Positions 59,336-64,000 of a stretch of 64,000 nt of DNA are shown in pieces (positions within the stretch are counted from its first letter, which is position 1; each line of letters opens with the position of its first letter). The notes below the pieces were generated by a model that saw nothing but the letters and a program-made list of their open reading frames with translations, did not search any database and was not told the origin of the DNA. Location: positions 1,437,104-1,501,103 of the forward strand of contig NZ_JABXWR010000001.1 in the NCBI RefSeq assembly GCF_013377755.1. Direction: 5' to 3'. Position numbers and translations under genes: made by a program. The DNA comes from Methanofollis tationis. GTDB lineage: Archaea > Halobacteriota > Methanomicrobia > Methanomicrobiales > Methanofollaceae.

Positions 59336-60795
59336 AAGAGATCACCTTTACGATCATCCGCTTCAACCCGGAGACCGACGAAAAACCGCACCCGGAGGCC
59401 TACACCGTCGAGGTTCACGAGGGGGCGCGGGTGCTCCACGCCCTCCACGCTGTCCACGCACAGGACCAGACGCTCGCCTATCGCTACTGCTGCGGGTCCG
59501 GGCAGTGCGGGAGCTGCGCCGTGAAGGTGAACGGCACGCCGGTGCTCGCATGCCTCGCCGAGGCGAAGGACGGCATGGTCGTCAGCCCGCTCGACCTGCC
59601 GGTAGTGCAGGACCTCGAGGTGGACCTTGCCCCGTACATCGACCGCCTGGCGCATATCGCCCCGGCCCCATGCGTCACCTTCCCGACAAAGGAGGAGATC
59701 GATGCGATCAAGCCCCTGCGTGACTGCATCGAGTGCATGGCCTGCGTCTCGGTCTGCCCTGCCCTGAAGGTGACCGATTTCGCCGGCCCGACGGCGATGC
59801 GCCAGGAGCTGCGCCTCGCCCTCGACCCCAGGGACACGGGGGACCGCGTCCCCGAGGCGGTGAAGGAAGGGCTCTTCTTCTGCACGAGCTGCCAGCAATG
59901 CTGGAAGGTCTGCCCGAAGGGGATCCAGCTGCCCGGCAAGGCGATCGAGAAACTGCGGGAGATCGCAAACAGGCAGGGCCTCACCCTGCCGCGCCACCAG
60001 GAGGTCGCCGAACTGGTCAGGAAGACCGGCCGGAGCGTGCCGCGGATCAAGGAGACCTTCCTGGAGGGGGTGCCCGAGGTGATCGAGCCCGAGGGCGAGG
60101 TGCGGGCGACCGTCGGCTTCTTCGTCGGCTGCATGTACAACGGCCGCCTCCCCGACACCGCCCTCGACATGCTCGAGGTGATGCGCAGAAACGGCATCCG
60201 CGTCGTGATCCCGCACGAGCAGGTTTGCTGCGGGTCGCCCCTGATCAGGACCGGGCAGACCTCGTTCATCGACCACCTTAAACGCCGGAACATCGAGGCC
60301 TTCAGGACGCGGGATATCGACGTGGTGATGACGATGTGCGCGGGCTGCGGTTCGACCCTGAAGAACGATTATAAAACGCCTTTTGAGGTGCTGGACGCCA
60401 CCGAGGTGCTCAACCGCTACGGGATCGAGCCCCCGGCAAAACTCCATGTCACCGCCACCTATCACGACCCCTGCCACCTCCTGCGCGGGCAGGAGATCTC
60501 AGAGGAGCCAAGAAAATTCCTCAGAGAGGTGGCCGGGACCTTCGTCGAGACCCCGAACCAGTGCTGCGGCTCGGGAGGCGGGGTGAGGTCGGGCGTGCCC
60601 GAGGAGGCGGCCGCCCTGGGGCGGATGCGGGGCGAGGCCTTCGAGGCGAGCGGCGCAGACGTGGTCGTCTCGTGCTGCCCCTTCTGCGAGTTCCATATCG
60701 CCGAGAACACGAAACTGCCGGTAAAGAACCTGATGACCCTGCTGCGCGAGGGGTATGAGGAGAAGGACCGGAAAAAAGCCAGCAAATCAGAATAA
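59332..60795 (+). CDS. tfrB: Thiol:fumarate reductase subunit B (Fe-S, CCG domains)
   Basis: 487 residues. 2Fe-2S ferredoxin start (CCGSGQCGSC...C, about 49-72), two 4Fe-4S motifs (CIECMACVSVCP, CTSCQQCWKVCP), and two CCG domains (GCMYNGRLPDTA to CCGSPLI; CHLLRGQ to CCGSGGGV) like those of heterodisulfide reductase HdrB. The thiols of coenzymes M and B are oxidised here and electrons go to TfrA. Starts in the tfrA stop. Confidence 0.94.
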   Translation: MKEITFTIIRFNPETDEKPHPEAYTVEVHEGARVLHALHAVHAQDQTLAYRYCCGSGQCGSCAVKVNGTPVLACLAEAKDGMVVSPLDLPVVQDLEVDLAPYIDRLAHIAPAPCVTFPTKEEIDAIKPLRDCIECMACVSVCPALKVTDFAGPTAMRQELRLALDPRDTGDRVPEAVKEGLFFCTSCQQCWKVCPKGIQLPGKAIEKLREIANRQGLTLPRHQEVAELVRKTGRSVPRIKETFLEGVPEVIEPEGEVRATVGFFVGCMYNGRLPDTALDMLEVMRRNGIRVVIPHEQVCCGSPLIRTGQTSFIDHLKRRNIEAFRTRDIDVVMTMCAGCGSTLKNDYKTPFEVLDATEVLNRYGIEPPAKLHVTATYHDPCHLLRGQEISEEPRKFLREVAGTFVETPNQCCGSGGGVRSGVPEEAAALGRMRGEAFEASGADVVVSCCPFCEFHIAENTKLPVKNLMTLLREGYEEKDRKKASKSE

Positions 60796-60956
60796 AAAAT
60801 CCAGAGTTTATTTTTTCACCGGCAGGTGAGTACGGCGCTGAAGCGCCGGTTCGGTCGTGGACAAGAAAGAGTACCGGCAGGATGCCCACTATTCCTGACC
60901 GGTTTTGAGAAACCTACATCTTCCCCCCTCACTGAATCTATACCTGTCAGATACTC
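60796..60956. other. Intergenic hairpin region
   Basis: 160 bases between tfrB and the antiporter. CGGCGCTGAAGCGCCG (60833-60848) is a strong hairpin and a T-run (TTTATTTTTTC, about 60816) ends the tfrB message. GGCATCCTGCCGGTACTC on the reverse strand resembles a word near 28367. Possibly a dispersed non-coding repeat. Confidence 0.4.
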
Positions 60957-62957
60957 ATGGAAGCATCGATCCTCACCGACATCGTCGTCATCTTCGGCCT
61001 CTCCATCGCCATCCTTTTTGTCTGCTCACGCCTGCGTATACCGGCCATCGTCGGCTTCCTCATCACCGGCATGCTCGCCGGCCCCTATGCGCTCGGGCTC
61101 GTGCAGGACACCGCAACGGTCGGCGACTTCGCAGAGATCGGCGTGATCCTCCTCCTCTTCACCATCGGGATGGAATTCTCGTTCAAAAGCCTCCTGCGGA
61201 TCAAACGGGCGGTGCTCCTCGGCGGCTCCCTGCAGGTCGGCGGGACGATCCTGATCGTGGCGGCAGCCTCCCTCCTTCTCGGGATCCCATGGCAGGAAGC
61301 GGTGTTGTTCGGGTTTCTCCTCTCCCTCTCCAGCACGGCGATCGTCCTCTCGGTCCTCCAGGGCCGCTCCGAAATGGAGAGCCCACAGGGGCGGACGGCG
61401 CTGGGCATCCTGATCTTCCAGGACCTCGTGATCATCCCGATGATGCTCCTGGTGCCGATCCTTGCCGGGGTGGACGATGGTTCGGGGATGTCGATCCCGG
61501 CCTTCCTGGCCACCTCGGTCGGGATCCTGATCTTCGTCATCGTCTCGGCGAACTGGCTCGTCCCAAAACTTCTCTTCCATGCCGCACGCCTGCGGATCCC
61601 GGAGATCTTCCTCCTCTCCATCGTCCTCATCTGCCTCTTCACCGCATGGCTCACCGCCAGCACCGGCCTCTCCCTCGCCCTCGGGGCCTTCCTCGCCGGG
61701 CTGATCATCTCGGAATCAGAGTACTCCCACGAGGCCCTGGGGGCAATCCTCCCCTTCAAAGAGGTATTCACCAGTTTCTTCTTCGTCTCCATTGGTATGC
61801 TTCTCAACATCGCTTTTCTCTTCGAGCACCTCGGCGTCGTCCTCCTCCTCATGGCAGGCGTCGTCGTCGTCAAAGCGGTGGTCGCAGGCGCCGCCACCCT
61901 CGCGATCGGCTACTCGATCCGCACCGCCCTTCTCGCCGGCCTTGCGATCAGCCAGATCGGAGAGTTCTCCTTCGTGCTCTCCAAGACCGGGGCCGATTAC
62001 GGCCTCATCGACAGTGGAGCATACCAGACCTTCCTCGCCGTCACGATCCTCACGATGATCGCAACCCCCTTCATCATCGGAGGTGCACCGACGGTCGCCA
62101 ACCGAACAATGAGACTCTCCCTGCCCGAACGGATACGGCTGGGCACAATCAGGGAGAAGCCCCCCGAAGAGCCCTGCATGAAGGACCACGTCATCATCGT
62201 CGGCTTCGGCCTCGGCGGAAAGAACGTGGCGAAGGCGGCGAAGGCGGCCGATATCCCCTACGTGATCATCGAGATGAACCCCGAGACCATTCAGGTGGAG
62301 CGGGCGAAGGGCGAACCGATCCACTATGGCGACGCAACCCGCCGGGCCGTCCTCGGCCATGCCGGGATCAGGACGGCAAAGGTGCTCGTCATCGTCATCT
62401 CAGACCCTTCGGCGACCCGCCGGATCATCGCCACGGCCAGGCGGGCCAACCCCCACGTCAGGATCATCGCCCGCACGCGCTATGTCGGAGACATCGCCGA
62501 CCTCTCCGACCTCGGTGCCGACGAGGTGATCCCGGAGGAGTACATCACCTCCATCGAGATCTTCACCTGCATCCTCTCGTCGTACCTCGTCCCGAGGGAC
62601 GAGATCGAGCGCTTCGCCGCCGAAGTCCGGGCCGACGGCTACGAGCTCTTCAGGTCGGCGCACCCCCTTGAGCCCGGTCTCCAGGACCTCGGTTTCTACC
62701 GCCCGGGTGCGGAGATCGAAACCCTCCGGGTGGGGCAGGAGGCGCGGATCGCCGGCCACACCCTTGCCGAAGCGAACCTGCGGCGGCGGTTCGGCGTCAC
62801 CGTCCTCGCTGTCAGGCGGGGCGAAGAGGTGATCACGGCGCCGTGCGGCGAGACGACGATCCAGGGCGGCGATGTCTGCGTGGTCTTCGGCCCGGCTGAG
62901 AAGATCGCCGATCTCGACCGGTATTTCAGGGAGAAAAACGAAAATAATGGATATTAA
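60957..62957 (+). CDS. Kef-type monovalent cation:proton antiporter with TrkA domains
   Basis: 666 residues. A membrane domain of about twelve helices (1-385; Na_H_Exchanger; ITGMLAGPYALGLV, LSSTAIVLSVLQG, LGAFLAGLIISESEY) is followed by a TrkA-N domain (about 408-525; HVIIVGFGLGGKNVAKAA binds NAD(H)) and a TrkA-C domain (about 580-660). Probably a potassium or sodium exporter gated by nucleotides. It overlaps the end of the thioredoxin reductase gene by four bases on the opposite strand. Confidence 0.92.
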   Translation: MEASILTDIVVIFGLSIAILFVCSRLRIPAIVGFLITGMLAGPYALGLVQDTATVGDFAEIGVILLLFTIGMEFSFKSLLRIKRAVLLGGSLQVGGTILIVAAASLLLGIPWQEAVLFGFLLSLSSTAIVLSVLQGRSEMESPQGRTALGILIFQDLVIIPMMLLVPILAGVDDGSGMSIPAFLATSVGILIFVIVSANWLVPKLLFHAARLRIPEIFLLSIVLICLFTAWLTASTGLSLALGAFLAGLIISESEYSHEALGAILPFKEVFTSFFFVSIGMLLNIAFLFEHLGVVLLLMAGVVVVKAVVAGAATLAIGYSIRTALLAGLAISQIGEFSFVLSKTGADYGLIDSGAYQTFLAVTILTMIATPFIIGGAPTVANRTMRLSLPERIRLGTIREKPPEEPCMKDHVIIVGFGLGGKNVAKAAKAADIPYVIIEMNPETIQVERAKGEPIHYGDATRRAVLGHAGIRTAKVLVIVISDPSATRRIIATARRANPHVRIIARTRYVGDIADLSDLGADEVIPEEYITSIEIFTCILSSYLVPRDEIERFAAEVRADGYELFRSAHPLEPGLQDLGFYRPGAEIETLRVGQEARIAGHTLAEANLRRRFGVTVLAVRRGEEVITAPCGETTIQGGDVCVVFGPAEKIADLDRYFREKNENNGY

Positions 62958-64000
62958 GGGGCCTGGAGAGAGAGGAGATATGCCTGCGCCTCGAGGGCGG
63001 CCTTCGCCCCCTCGCCGGCGGCGATGATGATCTGCTTGCCCCTGATCGAGGTGACATCGCCGGCCGCATAGATCCCGGGGACATTCGTATGGCAGTTCTC
63101 GTCCACAACGATCTCGCCCTGATCGTTGAGCGCCACGACGCCGCGGACGGCATCAGTGTTCGGGTCATGGCCGATCTCAGCAAAAACACCGTCGACCGCC
63201 AGTTCCTCATCGTCGCCCGAGTCCTTCTCCCGGATCCTGATCCCGGTGAGCACCTCCTCGCCGAGGAGAGCGGCGACCGTGTACGGCTGGTGGATGGTGA
63301 CGTTCTGCTCCATCCCCTTTAGCCGGTCGAGGTAGACGGGATCGGCCCGGATCGTGCTCCGCACAATGAGGTGCACGCTCCGGGCGATCTTCCCCATCTC
63401 GATCGCCGTAATCACTGCCGAGTTGCCGCCGCCGACAACCGCAACGTCCTTTCCTTTAAAGAGCGGCCCGTCGCAGGTGGAGCATACCGACACACCCCTG
63501 CCCCAGAACCGCTCCTCGCCCTCGACGCCCAGGCGGCGGGAGTGGCGGCCGGTAGCGACGACGACGCTCTTTGTCCGAAAAACTCGTTCCCCGTAGGTGG
63601 TGATCTTAAACAGCCCGTCTTCCTTCTCAACGCCTGTCACCCGGTCGAGTTCGAGGTGGATGTTGAGGTTTCTCACCTGCTCCTCGAACTTCGTCATCAG
63701 GTCTTCACCGGTGACCATCCGGTAGCCCATATAATTCTCGATCGCCCAGCTCTCCATCGCCTGCCCGCCGATGTTCTCGGAGATGATCATGGTCGAGAGG
63801 AGTTTGCGGCTGGCATAGACCCCGGCGGTCAGCCCGGCCGGCCCCGCCCCCATGACGATCAGGTCGTAGACCTCGCCCGACCTCTCTGACCCGAAGAGTT
63901 CGGTGAGGCGCGGAGCGTCGAAACCGATGATCACCTCGCCGTCGACGACGGTCACCGGCACGCCGTACTGCCCGGAAAGGTCGATCATCTCCGCCGCCGC
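62954..64000 (-). CDS. trxB: Thioredoxin reductase with N-terminal glutaredoxin-like domain, 5' end outside
   Basis: The frame is open to the window edge. The visible N-terminus (AAAEMIDLSGQYGVPVTVVD, then GEVIIGFDAPRLTELFG) is the second half of a glutaredoxin-like domain, including the cis-proline (GVPVTVV). A complete flavoprotein disulfide reductase follows: FAD site GAGPAGLTAGVYA, redox pair CSTC, NAD(P) site VGGGNSAVITAIEMG, and GIYAAGDVTSIRGKQIIIAA. ATG 63988 would remove the first half of the fused domain, so the true start probably lies outside. It may reduce the thioredoxin at 50321. Confidence 0.9.
   Translation of the reverse strand, partial: AAAEMIDLSGQYGVPVTVVDGEVIIGFDAPRLTELFGSERSGEVYDLIVMGAGPAGLTAGVYASRKLLSTMIISENIGGQAMESWAIENYMGYRMVTGEDLMTKFEEQVRNLNIHLELDRVTGVEKEDGLFKITTYGERVFRTKSVVVATGRHSRRLGVEGEERFWGRGVSVCSTCDGPLFKGKDVAVVGGGNSAVITAIEMGKIARSVHLIVRSTIRADPVYLDRLKGMEQNVTIHQPYTVAALLGEEVLTGIRIREKDSGDDEELAVDGVFAEIGHDPNTDAVRGVVALNDQGEIVVDENCHTNVPGIYAAGDVTSIRGKQIIIAAGEGAKAALEAQAYLLSLQAP

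Noticed and set aside
60905-62671. 588-codon frame overlapping the antiporter gene
   Set aside because: Arg/Pro/His-rich out-of-frame reading; the antiporter frame has full family motifs.

Overview
The window is GC-rich archaeal DNA, most likely from a Methanomicrobiales methanogen. Thiol:fumarate reductase TfrAB, which uses coenzymes M and B, points to a methanogen. Archaeal SepF, ribosomal protein L37e, an Lsm protein, a DUF61 protein, a solitary TnpB and many TATA boxes about 26 bases before a start codon (leaderless mRNAs) are archaeal. Several proteins resemble Methanofollis or Methanoculleus types; the genus is inferred.

Layout. 1-2989: carotenoid operon (desaturase 3' end, crtB, UbiA prenyltransferase, CruF-like hydratase), then tRNA-Thr. 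2990-11456: mobile-element region. A RelE-type toxin ghost is split by a MITE. It is followed by an IS5-family copy and a large PKD-domain surface-protein gene broken at codon 8 by an IS256-family element, which itself carries another IS. A second MITE lies downstream. 11457-31112: mostly single-copy genes (ABC exporter, HEAT protein, two DNA methyltransferases, radical SAM/SPASM enzyme, rubredoxin, DEDD exonuclease-like protein, Fe-S flavoprotein, chagasin-like lipoprotein, response regulator, MFS transporter, phosphoribosyltransferase, 5'-nucleotidase, toxin-antitoxin pair, PreA-like dehydrogenase, parvulin, GNAT). 31409-36275: HEAT protein, DUF61 protein, Pit/DUF47 phosphate pair, YhcG-type nuclease and a frameshifted RibD-like reductase. 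36306-39457: second decayed region with a Fic remnant, solitary tnpB between direct repeats, a HEAT remnant and an identical IS5 copy in opposite orientation.

39554-49904: cell-surface block. Two forward genes (surface protein, DUF1616 protein) face a tightly packed reverse operon of eight genes: Lhr-like helicase, PGF-CTERM-like protein, substrate-binding protein, DUF4350, MoxR ATPase, DUF58 and two membrane proteins. 49985-57644: housekeeping (PCD, thioredoxin, two identical initiator tRNAs, a MITE, purF-rpl37e-lsm, PUA protein, sepF, ZPR1-like protein, a 31-residue basic peptide, purM, lysC). 57713-64000: tfrAB, a Kef/TrkA-type antiporter and a thioredoxin reductase with an apparent glutaredoxin-like N-terminal domain, cut by the window edge.

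The main discoveries are structural. Removing the nested ISs and one target duplication each restores both an intact IS256 transposase frame and the surface-protein signal peptide. A MITE family with about 8-bp target duplications and ISL3-like ends is visible in three copies, one of them inside a toxin gene. The MoxR-centred operon links a helicase, a binding protein without its own transporter and calcium-loop motifs.
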